Shown here piece by piece: positions 1 through 13,490 of a DNA stretch of 64,000 nt. The position numbers and the translations under genes were made by a program. Every line of letters begins with the position of its first letter. Position 1 is the first letter of the stretch. The DNA is from Chlorophyllum brunneum (Eukaryota > Basidiomycota > Agaricomycetes > Agaricales > Agaricaceae): NCBI GenBank assembly GCA_963576785.1, contig OY756140.1:1302001-1366000 (forward strand), given 5' to 3'. Under the pieces are notes generated by a model that did not search any database, was not told where the DNA came from, and was given only the letters and a program-made list of their open reading frames with translations.

Positions 1-1504
1 CGGTCCCCCAGTCTTCAATAAAGCTCCCTGCTCCTACCCCACCCCAACATCGTCCACCCCCATTTGGGTCATCTTCCAGACCCATTATCAAGCTCAAGGT
101 TGGCCTTGGAGCCAAGTCATCGCACGCTGATACACCATCTCAACGGCAGCAACAGCCCCCACCGCCCCAGCCCAGGCCCAAAAAACAGAAGCTGCCCCAG
201 ACAGTCGCTGTACCGGACCTGGACCTCCCTCCACCTCCTTACGTTGATGATGGTTCGCACGACATCCTGCAAGAAGTCCTTGCGATTGAACGGGAAAAGG
301 ACGAGGAACGTATGCGTATGCACTCAGAGCGGGAGAAAACTACGTCACATGCAAACTCAAGCAAGCGAAAGAAGAGCGAGACACTTGACGACGACGACGA
401 CATTTTGGCACTTGCTACACCGGCCAAAAAAGAGCGATCCTCCCCTCCAACACCTAAACCTGCCCCAGTCGAGAAACCCATTGCGTCTATGTCAATCACG
501 ATACCCAAGGTGCAAGCCCATAAAAATATGAAGAAAGAAAAGCTGCCGGAACCCAAGCGTACTGCTTCGGCCATTGAGGCTCCCAAGCCCTCGGTCAAGG
601 GAAAAGAGAAAGAGGTTGTTACTCAACCGCCAACCACAGCTGTCCCTCTAAAGTCAAGGAAACCTCCAGTCGCCCAGGCCACACCGATCAATGAAAAGAA
701 ATGCAAAGAGCTGCTCAGGGTAATTCAGAAGATCCCGGAAGCTGCTATTTTCGGCCGGCCCGTCAATCCCGTTTTGGATGGTTGTCCTACGTACGTCACC
801 AGTTTCCTCTCATCGATTGGACTTATCCCGTGATCAGGTACCTCGATGAGATCGCTCACCCAATGGACTTTGGAACCATGTCGCAGAAACTCGCCGACAA
901 CCAATATATGACGATGGAGGACTTCAAGAAGGATGTCGAGCTAGTCTTGAGCAACTGTCGACAATTTAACCCTCCATCAACTTTCCCAATCATGTGTGCT
1001 GACGTTGTCGAGAAGGGTTTCAAGAAGGAATGGCCAAAAACCATGGAGCGGAAGTTATCATGGGGTGAGAAGCGTGGGATGCAGGGTTTAATGTCGACCC
1101 TTGTGAAGGAGCCGATGTAGGTCATGACAACGATTTCATATTCACTACTGAGCGATAGCCATAGCTCTTGGGTTTTCCGTGAGCCTGTAGACCCTGAACT
1201 GCTGGGCATCCCAACCTATTTCGATGTCATCCCCCGGAAAGATGCGCGAGATCTACGGACCATCCGGCAGAAGCTGGATAATGACAAGTACGATACAATT
1301 GAAGCCTTTGAAACCGACCTCGATATGATGATTCGCAATGCGATCAAGTTCAACGGACAAGAGTCAGAAGTTGGAGACATTGCTGTTAAAGTCCAAACTC
1401 GTATCCAGGAGCTGATGAATAGCTTCAAGTCCGGGGGAATGAAAAAGCGCAAGGACGGCGACAAGAGTACGCCCCAGCCTGCCAAGAAGGTCAAGATTGG
1501 TTGA
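1..1504 (+). CDS. TAF2: Bromodomain protein, probable TFIID subunit TAF2 (3' part)
   Basis: The gene is cut by the window start, and the reading frame is open from base 3. A low-complexity stretch rich in Pro, Lys and Ser leads into two tandem bromodomain-like units. The first unit contains the segments HPMDFGTMSQKL and CRQFNP. The second contains DLRTIRQKL and NAIKFNG. The asparagine expected to bind acetyl-lysine is visible in both. Two short introns (about 791-837 and 1117-1158) restore one frame, and the protein ends in a basic tail, KKVKIG. Bromodomains bind acetylated histone tails. Fungal TAF2 proteins can carry C-terminal bromodomains, and the upstream IIKLKVG-type segment resembles TAF2 tails, so I infer a TFIID subunit that helps place the basal transcription machinery on promoters. 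The diagnostic peptidase-like N-terminus of TAF2 lies outside the window, so another bromodomain protein is possible. Confidence 0.6.
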
Positions 1505-1723
1505 TCTGTATGATTGATAATATTAAAGCTATTTATGGTACGGTAGTGTAGTGTACGCTTTGTGAATCGACGCATTCTTGGGATCACCCACGTCAATAAA
1601 TGTAAGAGGCAAGTAAGGATTACGACTACTCTACCAATCAGGCCAGAGTTCTGACAAGACCTTGGGGTCTTCCTCGGGTGTATCACGTTGTTTCATCCAC
1701 CGGTCGGGGATCTAAGGGTGGGG

Positions 1724-4700
1724 TCAGCTGGGGGGTTGCTTCATTATCAGAACCGTCTTTACCAATGGAAAATAGCGCTCCATAGCACTGATGAATCTTT
1801 GTCGGTACTGCTTCGGTGTCACAATGGTCGGCTCTTTTCCAACACCCCATTCCTTGACCCAGCTTTCAAGCTTTTTGTCCCAAGTATAGGTACGGATGTA
1901 ATCTAAAGAAGGATGAGATGAAATGATAATTTCGGAGGTGAGATGCTTACCAACTATTCCAACCACTAGCTCGTTGTTTTGACTATCCACCTATATCAAT
2001 TCCTCAGACTGGTTGCTAAGAGCAACTTATTGACGTATTGATTCACGCACCCCACAGACAAGGGAATAATCCATGACATTGATGTCTGCCAGAAATTTAC
2101 TGTCATTGTACAACGCACCGCGTAGGATACGTTTTGAGTGTTCACGCAAATAAAAAGGATTGAGGTGCGCAGCTGTGACAATGTTGAACCATGTACGACT
2201 TCGCGGTGAAGCAGTTCTGCTCACTTTGCACCAGGTTCTCATCCAAAAGTACTTCGTTTTCCCGCCCAGTCGACTGGACATGACGGTTTCGAGTTGATCC
2301 TTTGAGATCGTATATCTTTTCATAAGTTCAGTGAGTGGCGACAGGATAAAGCGAAATGGCGGACTTTGGTGAACCGACGATTGTAGAAGAGATTCTCCAT
2401 GACGAGGAGATTCATCTGTGTTGACTTGAATTTTCCGGATCCTTTTCCGTTCCCTGCCTTCCGGAATGTCAATTTATAGCATCCAAAAACTTTGGCAAGA
2501 AGTGTGGGTCGCTATGGGATGTCAAGTCAGACTCTGCCACTCGGGTAGATTGTGTGTGCGTACGTCAGCTGAAACTGCCGACGACATATAATCGAAATAG
2601 GCCGGGGCAAAACTTTCCATGGTCTGCACCTCAAACTTGGATAACTCCTTTGCAATGAAACGATCATCTATTACGGCGAGGTGAGTATTGCGATAACTAA
2701 GAAATGGAGATAACCCAACCCCGTGTTTTAAGGAAACCCGAACCGGATTTTCCGCCACTGGCATTCCATTTGACACATCGAGAGAGTGACTCAACCATAC
2801 TCTTCTCGCAATCGTATGTACGCCTCAAAGCATCAAACTGCTCGGGATATAGAATGGTGCAGCTAATCGTAAGTCCACCACTTTCAAAACCTGTTGGCAT
2901 GTGAGCGCCAAGTAAAAAGAGTGACTATCAGAGACTTACTGATTGCCCAAGGTAATTTTGAAGACGGTAATCGCAAGTCTTCAGTAGGATCTGCAGAGTC
3001 TACTGAATCAACGTTCACAACACCCCATGTCGAGGTTGATTCAGCAATGGATTTGTCGTCCGGCATGAATAGCTCTCCTTCTGTCAACTTGGGTTCACGA
3101 GCAATTTTCTTGTCTGCACGGGACCTTGCCAACATATCGCGATATTGGGGAGAGCTGATGCAAATTAGATTATCCTCATACCCAAAGCTAAGCCATGTCT
3201 TACTTCAAAGCCAATGCAATAATTGATGTAGGCTCATCGGTTCGTACTATCATTGAAGAATCCCTGAAAATATGCTCAGGGTCGCTCAAGGGGTCATCAA
3301 GTTGACGGGAAGGCTGCCAAAATTCCGATAATGCCTTGAGTATCGAGTGACTTGGTCCGGTTGAAGAGATATATTCGAGATCAGATACAGGGGGCGTGAC
3401 TGCACCTAACCTGGTAGATGGGAGTATGGGTGAAGGCGGTAGGGACATGGGTTCGGGTGGGGCGGCAGAGGGAGCAGGCACTGGATGTAGATCCTCACAA
3501 CTTGGCCGGTCAGGAAATGCGGAAAGCGGAGGTGCGGTCACCGGTACTTCACAGTTGAGTACAGTGGCTTCGGACTCTGCTGACGTTTCTGGAGGTGCGC
3601 TAGATGGAAATGATTGTTGAGGCGAAGGAGCGGGAGGCACAGAGGACGACTCTTCCTCGATGTCCCCCCCTTCATCATCTGCTTCGCTAGAGGGATCCGA
3701 ATCCAGATCATCTCGGAGGGCGTCCTTGACACTATCGAGAACCTCGACCGTAGCACGGGCGGAAGCCACAGGACGAGCACGTTTCCCCCGAATGATGTTA
3801 TACCGGCCTTTGGTGCGTTCGGCTTCCCGGCTCAGCCGCTCAAAATTCTTTGCGATTGTCATGACTTTGGTACTTGAACCGGGAGCGCGGCGAAGGGTAG
3901 GCCGCGTCGTTGCTTTCTCTTTGGTACGATTAGAAACTCGCGTTTTTGGTTGTTTGTGTGGGGCCAGGAACGTCCTGCCAGGAACGTTTGGAGGGGACGA
4001 TGGACGACTAAAGCGAACTTCTTTGCCTTTCAAATACGAAGGCCGTTTCTCAGGGGATGCCTTTCTGGACGATTCGTGGGAGTCCGATATTTGACCAGAT
4101 GGGCCGGGGATGCGACTTCCAGCGTTGGCGGACCTTCTACTATGCATTAAATACCTAGGTGCGATATTTGCAGCATAGCTTGATTCGAAATCAGAGGTTG
4201 AAGCCTTCCTCGACACTCCAGAATGACGACCGCGACGAACAGGTCTGTACTGCATAATGCTGGGGTATTCTTGCTCGCTTTCTGATACCACAGGTCGAGG
4301 GGGTAATGCGGTCTTAGCCAAGTAGGTCATGCTTTGGGCAGGTATGAAATCTTGATACCTTTTCACAAGCTCAGCGACGCTCGGCTGATGTGTGGGTCTC
4401 CGCGGCAACCTAGAGATACGCTGGACAACTGTTTCGGAGATGGAAGCGTTCTCCTAGGGATTGATGAGTAGTCAGTTACCCAGAAACATGGTGACAGCTT
4501 ACAGTCACACTCTGAGGAAGGCCATCTATTGGTGCACCATCGCGATGTGCGCCGATGGTAGAGTCACTATCACCGTCTGATTTCTCAGACTTTTCAGGAG
4601 TATCTGATGTAATGGCGGCCATCAAGGATTGTTCAGATTTGTGTGGTATAGGTGCTTCGGCTATGGAAGTCCCCAGATCCGTCTTAGAATCAAGGACAGC

Positions 4701-7700
4701 TGAATCAGGTTCGGGCTCAGACGCATCGGAAGCAGACGAGGCGAAAGAGTCGGGGTCCACCCTTTTCTGGATGAACGGATCTTCCTCTGGTTCTGAAGGA
4801 AATATGGATGATAGGGAAGGATCTGGAAGTAAACCGAGACTAGACTTTGTGGGCCACATAGTCCTGACCGTATTGAAGGCCAATGCTCGTTTACTGCCTC
4901 GATCGACTATTGTGGTTGGTTTGGGCTTGGGTAAACGATCGAAATCCTGTTGTAAGGCTACAATTTTGTCTTGTCGAAACGCGTGGACACGGTTGAGAGC
5001 CAGGGTATCAGTGGCAGCAGATTCTCGATAGGTCTTGTTGATAAGCCGACTGATCTCTTCCCTTTCTGCCTCGGCGCGTGTGATGAAGACATTAACGTCG
5101 GTGTTCAGCCGTGCGTCAGCTTCCTCGTCGCCCGTAGCAGCGTCGATACTAATGAGCCTAAGCTCATCAATAAGATTGCTATACCACGTGAAATTGCTTT
5201 TGTGGAGCTTCTCAAAGTCTGCATTTTTTATTTCGAGTAGCGTTTGGGGCCGGACATGGACACGGAAGGGCGGGTACACGATTTCATGCATAATCACCGG
5301 ATCTGTTTGAAATCTCACAGTCATTCCTCTCGACGCAAAATAGCGAATGTGGTGCTGATAGATATTGTGCTCGCAGCCTGCACCCTGTACCAGTTTGACA
5401 TCGGCAGGGTAGAAGTGAAGTTCGAGGAATTTGGCGAATGAATAGCGCTGCATTTCCGGAGACACTGGTATGAAAGGCGTGGCAGATCCACAAACTCGGC
5501 AGGCGCTCCAAGTAGTAGTGAGATCAGAGGCTGGGCCAAAGGCACGATTAACGATCTGGCCCTCCCACTGTTCGACAGCAACAAAGAGGCGCGTTTCATT
5601 GTGGACATACACTTTGCAGTGTCGCGCAAGTGGTTGATCACAACCTTTCCCATCGCAGATGGCCTTAGGGTCCGGGAGCTGGGCCAGTGTCTCCACAACT
5701 GCCTGCTCTATGAACTCACCCAAGGTCAAATCGTTCTCGCCATAAAATTGCATGTGCGTGAGCTGTGGCGCGAAGCATGCACGGTGCTGGCCGATCTCTG
5801 AGGTAGGAATTATATACTCCCAAAGATAAATCTGCTGGTATTTCTCCACCACGAAATCGTCAGCATTCTTTCGTAAGTACCATTCCCATATTCGACGGTG
5901 TTCATCATGCTTCCATTTCAGGAGGCGATACTTGCTTTCGAGTGCAATATCAGCCGTGGTCTTGATTGGTTCACGAGGTTCCTCAACTAACGGTTGCAGG
6001 ATACCTGGACTCAAGACCTCGCCTCCTGCAGAAGCTGTCGTGGAAACGCCAGCGAAATAAGAAGCTTCGTCAATCATTAGTTGTGGAGACAGATGGCCTG
6101 GAGAAGGTGGGATGGGAGCGCTCAGCGCCTCAATTTGAGCATTGATATCAGCGCGGTCAGAGTCCCCGACAAAATTAGGATTGAGCCTGGAGACTGCCGC
6201 TGTGGCCTCCGACGTTGGCAGGGTTTGAGTTTTCTCTTCCTTCAGGACAACATCGTCTTCCCAGGCTCTCTTGGCAGCCTGCAGCGCATCATCCAACTCT
6301 TTCATCTTCACGATCGGGTACGGAGGGGGGAAACGAAGAGTCGCAGAGACGGAAATGAATGTCGTCCGGTATGGCTCAAGTGATTGTTCAATTCTAAGAG
6401 AAAGGTGGAGTTGTTCGGCCTCTTCACCCGGAAGATCAAGGTCAGTTACTGAGCCCTCGCTCTCATGAGACGAAGAGCCTGAAGACGCGTTAAGTAATTT
6501 GGACACCATGGTCGCAAGATGAGGTTTAGAAAGAGAAACGGGTCGGAGAAATAACATCGCCGCATTGATGTTGGAGCCCCGGCTCTTGGACAAGGCGACA
6601 GGAACAGCTTCGGGATTAAGGGAGGGAAGGCTGATGACGGAATCCTTCCATAGATGCGTCTCAAGCTTAAGGTTGCGGACAATGAAAGCCAGGAGGCGCG
6701 TTACTTTTTTAACACGTCGTAGCGTCTCAATATCGCCACCGCGTAGGATGATGGTACAACCGAGGTCACTGTTACATCCTTCGAAGCGCATATATGTTTT
6801 CCTTCGTCCGGGTATCAACGTATGATCGAAGGTCTGGATTCGGAAGCGTGCACAGTGCCCAAGCCTTGGCTCAAGAGCGAGTTTGTCAATGGAAGAAAAT
6901 TCGTCTCCCTGAGTCATCCTCGCTACGGTCGCAATGGCACTGGGTTTCACGTTACGGGCAACCGTGATATTATGTTTGACGAGGGCGTCAAGTGCAAGCC
7001 TCGACACTGTCTTCTCGACCAGAACGACATGAGGTCGAAGGGCTGCTATACGACTAGCAAGGTTCCCTAGATACTCTTTTTCTTGTCGGAGGATTTGGCT
7101 AAACAGCATATATTGACCTTCGACCCGATAAAACTCCAACGGAAATGTGACTAACATAACCCGCGGGTTGTTTTGCGATCTTGACATCTGCTTATGTGCG
7201 ACATTCTTCGTAATAACAATCCCGTTCACATGTTCCGAGTCACAAGGCCTTCCTCCAGGAATCTTCTTGATCTTGACGTAGCGCCGAACATCCATATCCT
7301 CGCCCTGACGGTAAGGTAAGGAAGTGAAGGCCAACTCCTTGGCTATACGCAGCGCAAGTTTCGAGAGTGCCTCTTCCCACTCTTTTATGTTAGGAATCTG
7401 CTCCTTGAGCAGCATCTGCCGCAACATGATCTTGAGATGCATCATCGACGTCAAGTTGAGCTCCTGGGCATAACTGAAATCCATTTAGTTGTGTATTTCT
7501 GAGACAAGACGGGCACACTCACGCTGTGCTCTCTCTGCGTGTCCTCCATCCCGGTTCCGCCACAGGTGAGAGGCTGTCAATTCTACTTTGAACGCGACTC
7601 CGAATGAACGGTGTGGGTATCTCAAGGTCTGTCGAATGTTGAAATCGATGACCACTCGACTGCGGATTATCGACACCCCGCTCCGGTGAACCCACGGGAA

Positions 7701-9085
7701 ACTGGATGGAGCTAGTCGCTCCAGCAATCTTGATCGGTGCTGTAGTGTTCGCCTCGGCCAAAGGAGTATTTGGCTCAACCGTAACAGTCACTTCCGAGGC
7801 AAAAGTCTCCAAAGCATTCTGGCCACTTTCTCCTTCGTCTAACAATGCCCTCCGGAATGGAGCTGGGTTGTCTTGCACCGACGCCCAACTGGGATCGTCC
7901 GTTCGATGAAAGGTGGGTGTCATTGTTCTAGGACTCCCGTCATCTGAACCGTAGACGACCTTCCGCGTTTCTGCAATGGAATATAGATTGAATGGCTCGT
8001 CGGTACGGCCAAAGAGCTGCGAGGCCGCAAATGGGGACTGTGGATGTCCCAAACCGGGCACAGTATCCAATCCGAATTGGTGGGCCGGGAACGTTACTGA
8101 CGAAACAACAGACCGCCTGTCATCCTCGTCATCTTCATCGACTTTGGCGAGCTTTTCCAGGCATAAATTGCAAACCCGAATCATCCCATTCTGTCCAAAC
8201 CGTGTACCTTTGATGATGTTGGAGGCACAACGAGAACAGAAGATCTGACCTTTAGAATATCAAGTCAGCAGTGAGCACGATATTACAAGGTTCAACATAC
8301 CACATATCCTACAATGATGCTTCCGCCGCCAAGCAGTGAAGACACTCTTACAATCATAGCATTCTTTACAGTTCTCGTCGTCCATCCAGTAATCCTTGGA
8401 CAGGCCTAGAGCACGATAAAAGACCGGGGCTGATCGAACCACAAGGAAGCGTACCTTCACCTCGAAGCCGACGCATCACCTTAGATACTGAGCCTGACCG
8501 GTGCAAACTGGTAGTGGTTCTGATACTTCGAGTATCATCTTGGATGGGAAACCCGGGGATGGAGGTTCCGAACGATGCGCCCTCTCCTGTTTCCCAAACA
8601 GGAGAATACAAGGTACTCCGGCGAGTGAAGGAAGGATCATACTCAATAGTGAGAGTGGGGGTCTCGGACTGAGCTGGTGTAAGTGACATGAGTGGGGGTG
8701 CAGCTTGGGCTGGGGCAGTAGTGAAAGAGAATGGTCTTTCCGTCATTGCGGACTTTGTGGAGGCAAAATTCTGGGTCGGGGTCGTTGTATAGGATGGGCG
8801 GCGTTGTTCGGTAGCTGGAGGATTGGCGGACGGGTTCTGGTCTCGGGTCGTGGAGGACACTGCTGCTGCACTAGTAGAAGCTGAGAAGGTATTCTTGACC
8901 CGCGACAGTATGGATGTGAGTGTATACGACGCCTGATCATTCTCGTCCTCTTCAGCGAAGGGGTTGAAGGAGGTCAGGCTAGTCACGTCATCGAGCTTAG
9001 TGCTGCTGCGTGAGCGTGTTGACTGGGCACTGTACGATCCAATGAAAGGAGTAGAAACAGACGTAGACTCGATTGAATAGCTCAT
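1724..9085 (-). CDS. FAB1: 1-phosphatidylinositol-3-phosphate 5-kinase (Fab1/PIKfyve)
   Basis: This enzyme makes phosphatidylinositol 3,5-bisphosphate on endosome and vacuole membranes. All hallmark domains occur in the expected order. After a Ser/Thr-rich N-terminus comes a FYVE zinc finger (about 8400-8170) with paired cysteines and [10 protein letters not shown] chaperonin-like TCP1/Cpn60 domain follows (about 7480-6650), then a Fab1 cysteine-rich region (about 5830-5270). The PIPK kinase lies at about 2900-1724, with [22 protein letters not shown] and the activation-loop end [10 protein letters not shown]. Between the cysteine-rich region and the kinase lies a disordered Ser/Pro-rich stretch of about 400 residues (4408-3200). 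The total is roughly 2,200 residues, normal for fungal Fab1. The start is the first in-frame ATG at 9085. Introns near 8460-8404, 8300-8248, 7523-7480, 4500-4456 and 2230-2180 join cleanly. It diverges from CSN2. Confidence 0.95.
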
Positions 9086-9443
9086 GGTGGTATGTATGAG
9101 AAGTGAGGGAGTGGTATCGCCATTGCTATTCGCGGAGCTGGTCAGCACGAAGCCCGTGCTCCTACCGGGTCACATGACAGAGTATTTGGGTCGAAAAGAC
9201 TTCCTCGCCCAAGGTTAAGAACAGTACGGGCAATAATAGATGTGTCCAGACTATTGCTGCCTTGCCCTGAATATCTCGTTGCCCGAGTGCAGCGGCTAGT
9301 GGAGTCTTGATCCTTCAAGGGCACGTGCCACACCTGATATCAGCTCTTGAAATACACAACGCGTTGGGATTACCTCTACCTCTCTTGCCCGCCCAGCAGA
9401 AGAAAGTCAACCACAACTCTCCCTCTTAAAACCTATTACCGCC
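9086..9443. promoter_or_regulatory. Shared upstream region of FAB1 and CSN2
   Basis: This 358-bp stretch lies between the divergent starts of FAB1 (reverse) and CSN2 (forward). It contains no ORF that I believe. By position it should hold both promoters. A pyrimidine-rich run lies about 30-60 bases before the CSN2 ATG. I cannot name any factor site. Confidence 0.4.
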
Positions 9444-11429
9444 ATGGATGATGACGATGCCGATTATATGCAAGGATCTGACGACGAGGTATGGTGATCA
9501 GCTTTGAATTCGCAGCACCTCCTTAGAGTATCAGGACTACGGCTTCGATTACTCTGATAACGATGATGACACCAACGTGTCAGGAAGTGTCGACATCGAA
9601 AATATGTACTACAAGGCAAAGTGTAAGCCTGGTTGATCAAGAGCGCCTATCTTCGGCACACTCATGTCTCGAGGATAGCAAAGAAGGAGGACAACCCAAG
9701 AGATGCACTGAAGGATTTCCAAGCCATTGTTGAACAGGAAGATGAGAAGGGTGACTGGTATGTACACAAGAATTCCTTCGCGATGTTGTTTGACACCAGG
9801 ACAGGGGTTTCAAGGCCCTGAAGCAATCGACCAAGCTACTTTTCCTTGCGCTACGGCGGCCACAGGATGCATTAAAGACTTATACCCAACTACTAACGTA
9901 CACCAAGTCAGCCGTGACACGCAACTATTCCGAGAAATCCATTAACGGCATCTTGGATTATGTTGGTGGCGGGAAGGGGGGCTCAGTAGAGGTTGACATC
10001 CTCGAGCAATTCTACCAAGTGACAAAGAAAGCCCTGGTTGAGGCCAAGAACGATGTAAGCCCTTCTGTATCCTGCCAGCCTCATGCCATGTATGCCGAAT
10101 GCGATCAAAGCGCCTTAGCGTCAAGACGAACCTCAAATTGGCCAAACTCTGGCTTGACCGCAAGGAATATGCTCGTCTATCGAAGGTATGCTTACATCAC
10201 TTCTGTCAGGGTAGAGTCCTCATCTCGGCTAGCTCATTCGCGACCTACACAACGCCACATCTGCTTCGAGTGACGGAGATGACCAGTCGCAACGTGGTAC
10301 ACAATTGCTTGAGATCTATGCTCTGGAGATCCAAATGCACAACGAAACACGAAATTACAAGAAACTCAAGGTCGGCAGACTGTTCTTCCACTTCATAAAC
10401 TATGCTTCACAATTTTTACAGGAGATCTACAACGCTACCAATGATATCCGTTCGGCCATCCCCCACCCTCGGATCATGGGTGTTATCAAGGAGTGCGGGG
10501 GGAAAATGTGGATGGGAGAACGTAGGGATGTTCACTTCCCACAAGTGACGAGACTAAACTTCTCTTAGGTCAATGGAATCGTGCAAGCGAAGACTTTTTT
10601 GAATCATTCCGGAATTACGATGAGGCAGGCTCCCCGCAGCGTATCCAAGTTTTGAAGTACCTGGTTCTGGCCAATATGCTCACCGGTAGTGAAGTAAATC
10701 CCTTTGACAGCCAGGAGACCAAACCGTGAGTCTCGTGTCTGATGATCGAGATATGGAATCCATGTTCGTGCAGGTACAAGAGTGACCCCCAGATCAAGGC
10801 AATGACGGACCTCGTTGATGCCTATCAACGGCGGGAAGTCCATCTTGCTGAAAAAATACTACGAGGTAACTCTGATTTGGCCTTAAAATCCAGCCTTTGA
10901 TATCAATTTCGGTCAGACAATCGGACAACGATCATGGACGATTCCTTCATCCGTCTGTACATCGGCGAACTACTGCGCAGCTTGCGTACACAATATCTCA
11001 TCGACCTCATCAAACCATACACACGCTTAGAACTGTCCTTCCTTGCAAAGGTAGCGGCTCGTCCTTCTTTATCTGCCCGAAACACTCAGTTCTTATGCTT
11101 ATGTAGCAACTGAATGTCGATATCCAGGAAGTCGAGGAACTCCTGATAGGATTAATTCTTGAAGGAAAAGTGGAAGGGCGTATTGACCAGGTCGGCATGC
11201 GACTTGAACTCGACTCTAAGTTGGTCTTTGAATCGATGTTTCATGTCCCCCACTCATTATCTCTTTCTCCAGACAAAGCTTAGAGAAGAAGCGTTACGCT
11301 GCATTGAATAAATGGACTGAAGCTCTCGAGGCAGTGCATGCAGCGGTTGTCAGTAAGACAGCAACTGGAGGACGACCAGGGGATCCGACGATGATGGCGC
11401 ACGAGATGTACCAAGAAAGGTGGGGTTAG
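9444..11429 (+). CDS. CSN2: COP9 signalosome complex subunit 2
   Basis: Csn2 is a PCI-domain subunit of the COP9 signalosome, which removes NEDD8/Rub1 from cullins and so controls cullin-RING ubiquitin ligases. The acidic start [15 protein letters not shown], followed by YGFDYSDND and [10 protein letters not shown], is typical of Csn2. TPR/PCI helices follow (for example [14 protein letters not shown] and [19 protein letters not shown]), then the winged-helix part near 11110-11230 ([20 protein letters not shown]). The C-terminal helix ([13 protein letters not shown]) matches the family end but is followed by about 20 extra residues to the stop at 11429. At least eight short introns interrupt the gene, the first right after the acidic start. 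Proteasome subunit Rpn6 is the nearest alternative, but the N-terminus decides for Csn2. Confidence 0.92.
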
Positions 11430-11602
11430 CTCTAGATTGAGTGTTCTCGCTACTAGTATATGTTTATTTTCGACACGGTTGTCATTGAAATGTACGACGG
11501 CAATCGAAGCAAAGACTAGAATGTGGGGGGTAACCGTCTATAGTCTATGTCAACACAGATTCAGCGATATTCTATTACGCATTGTAAGTGGGAACAACAA
11601 AC

Positions 11603-12163
11603 CTACAGAGGACGCTGAGTATTTTTCCATTCATAATTCCAACCTGACAGCGGAGGGGTATCGGTGGGTATGCGTAGTTCTCGCGGAAACAGGCCACGTA
11701 TCCTGGCTTCCAGTACTCGCAGCTCCGATGAACGGAGGGATTTTGCCAGCTGCATCTCAGCCATCGTGCGTGCCCTAGGATCCTCCAGCCTATTTGCCTC
11801 CATGTACAGCCGAGTGTCAATTTTCTCTAGCTCCTCCATTGCTTTCTTCATGCATTCGAACTTTCGTGCCAGCTCCGCTTCACGGTGTTTACGAATTTGG
11901 CGCTTGTGCAGGAACCACGCACGTTCAATGGTATTGTGGGCCTGCACAGAAGGAATGGCATGTTGGATGGCCTGGCCCACGTCGGGTCGCCATGTGCCAA
12001 TTGGTGTCGCCCTATTCCGGATATTACTAGGATAGAGGACGCGTCGGATGACTTCCTTCTTGGGGTCCGTCACCGCCTCAGGTCTTGCTGCATAGTGGCG
12101 TATAAGCGGTTGAGAGACACGTGGTGAACAAGAGAAGTGATTTTGAGCAAGACGTGAAGACAT
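11603..12163 (-). CDS. MRPL28: Mitochondrial large-subunit ribosomal protein mL40
   Basis: This is a single-exon gene for about 186 residues, a component of the mitochondrial 54S ribosomal subunit. The first ATG (12163) gives an N-terminus rich in Arg, Ser and hydrophobic residues and poor in acidic ones, as expected of a mitochondrial presequence. The core carries the segments KKEVIRRVLYPSNIRNR, PIGTWRPDV and ETIERAW-like NTIERAWFLHKR, followed by a long charged helix (about residues 95-150). These match my memory of fungal mL40 (yeast Mrpl28). The gene is convergent with CSN2, with 173 bp between stops. The mL40 assignment is by recognition only. A different mitoribosomal protein is possible, but mitochondrial ribosome membership looks firm. 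Confidence 0.75.
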   Translation of the reverse strand: MSSRLAQNHFSCSPRVSQPLIRHYAARPEAVTDPKKEVIRRVLYPSNIRNRATPIGTWRPDVGQAIQHAIPSVQAHNTIERAWFLHKRQIRKHREAELARKFECMKKAMEELEKIDTRLYMEANRLEDPRARTMAEMQLAKSLRSSELRVLEARIRGLFPRELRIPTDTPPLSGWNYEWKNTQRPL

Positions 12164-13490
12164 TATGCAGTCCAAGCGAAGAAAGTTTTGACATGGCGTG
12201 TCAGGAATTGCATTAATAGCATTTCATTCTCACGGTCACCCGCAATTCACACGCGTCATCCCAAGTCTTCAAATGGTGGAGTAGCAAAATATTTGGACGC
12301 AGATTTGTGCAGGGTGGAACTTCTGAGCGTGAAATGAAAAGCAGCGCCTCGTGAGTTGAAATGTAGCGACAGACGTCACTTGCCGTGAACTCGAACGAAA
12401 TAGACACGAGCGTAATACAGTACCGACGAACTGAGAATACCCGCATATGAGTGAGCAATGGTGGTAAAGGGGAGAGGTAGAGAGAGAGGGGCGCCTCAGC
12501 GCCAGTAGAGATCCCGCTTTTATGTGCATACGCAAGGCCTCTAGTATGGTAATGGTCAAACCATTGATGTTTGTGTACCTGTGCTTACACGAGTTCTGAC
12601 GACCACTGTAACGGACTAGGACTCTTGACACCGACTCGGAAGTGATCAACTGTGTCCGGGCTGCTCGAAGCATGGGAATTTCAAGAGCCCAACGGGCAGC
12701 GATCCAATCTCGTTGAAAGCCCATATTGCGCTTGGATGAAACGCAGAGGACCAAGCTTATTCGGACTGTTCAACCGGAAGTGAAATGCATTTTTATTGGA
12801 CCAGTCCCATGAGGATCATGGCACCATAGAGTGCGTGACTGGAGAATTAACTTACCTCGAGGTGGGGATTGCCGCTGGGCAGGACTAGGGCTAATGAAAA
12901 GAGGGGGGTAGTGGTGGATTGGATTGGCTACGTCCTCCTGTGTTTCAGAAAGAAGAATCTAGATCCAGAACAGTCTCTCGGACCTTGTTGAGGCCATGAG
13001 AAGGCAGGGTTCAGGTCGACAGCTGAACGTCCATAATGCATTCCTGGTTTGACATGATCGTGAATTCATGTTCCATTGCATGATGGAGGGACCTTGTTCG
13101 TGTATGCGACTCGGTTTGATCTATGTTTTTGGCTTAACGAACCGATTATTTTTGTGGCCCTCGGTGGTGTGTACGAGGATAGCTCGGAACTTCGTACCCC
13201 GTCGATTGGCGCGAATCCCCTGTTCCACCATGCGTTGGCACTTAGGACACAAAAACAACCCAGTCTACTCTTCGCGTTGTTTAATTTTGTCGTCAGTTAT
13301 TTCCGGTACAATATCACCAGCCAGTGGGCAACTTGAAGGTCCAAATTGCGGGAGCCCGAATTTATTTGGTGTAATCAATGTGCATTTAGATATGTAATCG
13401 TGATATACATAGTTTCGCATAGTTTCTAGTACGGCAAATTCGCGGAGTTGGAAAAGCTTACATAATCGCGTTCCACCTGTGCAGACCGGA
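12164..13490. other. Intergenic stretch without a recognised gene
   Basis: This 1.3 kb region lies between the divergent mL40 and uL1m genes. A reverse frame of 161 codons (12754-12269) is open, but it has no recognisable motif, many Cys/Arg/Ser residues typical of chance frames, and no supporting splice structure. I treat the stretch as promoter and intergenic DNA. Confidence 0.45.

Noticed and set aside
12269..12754. 161-codon reverse open frame between mL40 and uL1m
   Set aside because: It has no motif, a chance-like Cys/Arg/Ser composition and no splice support, and it lies in a likely promoter region.
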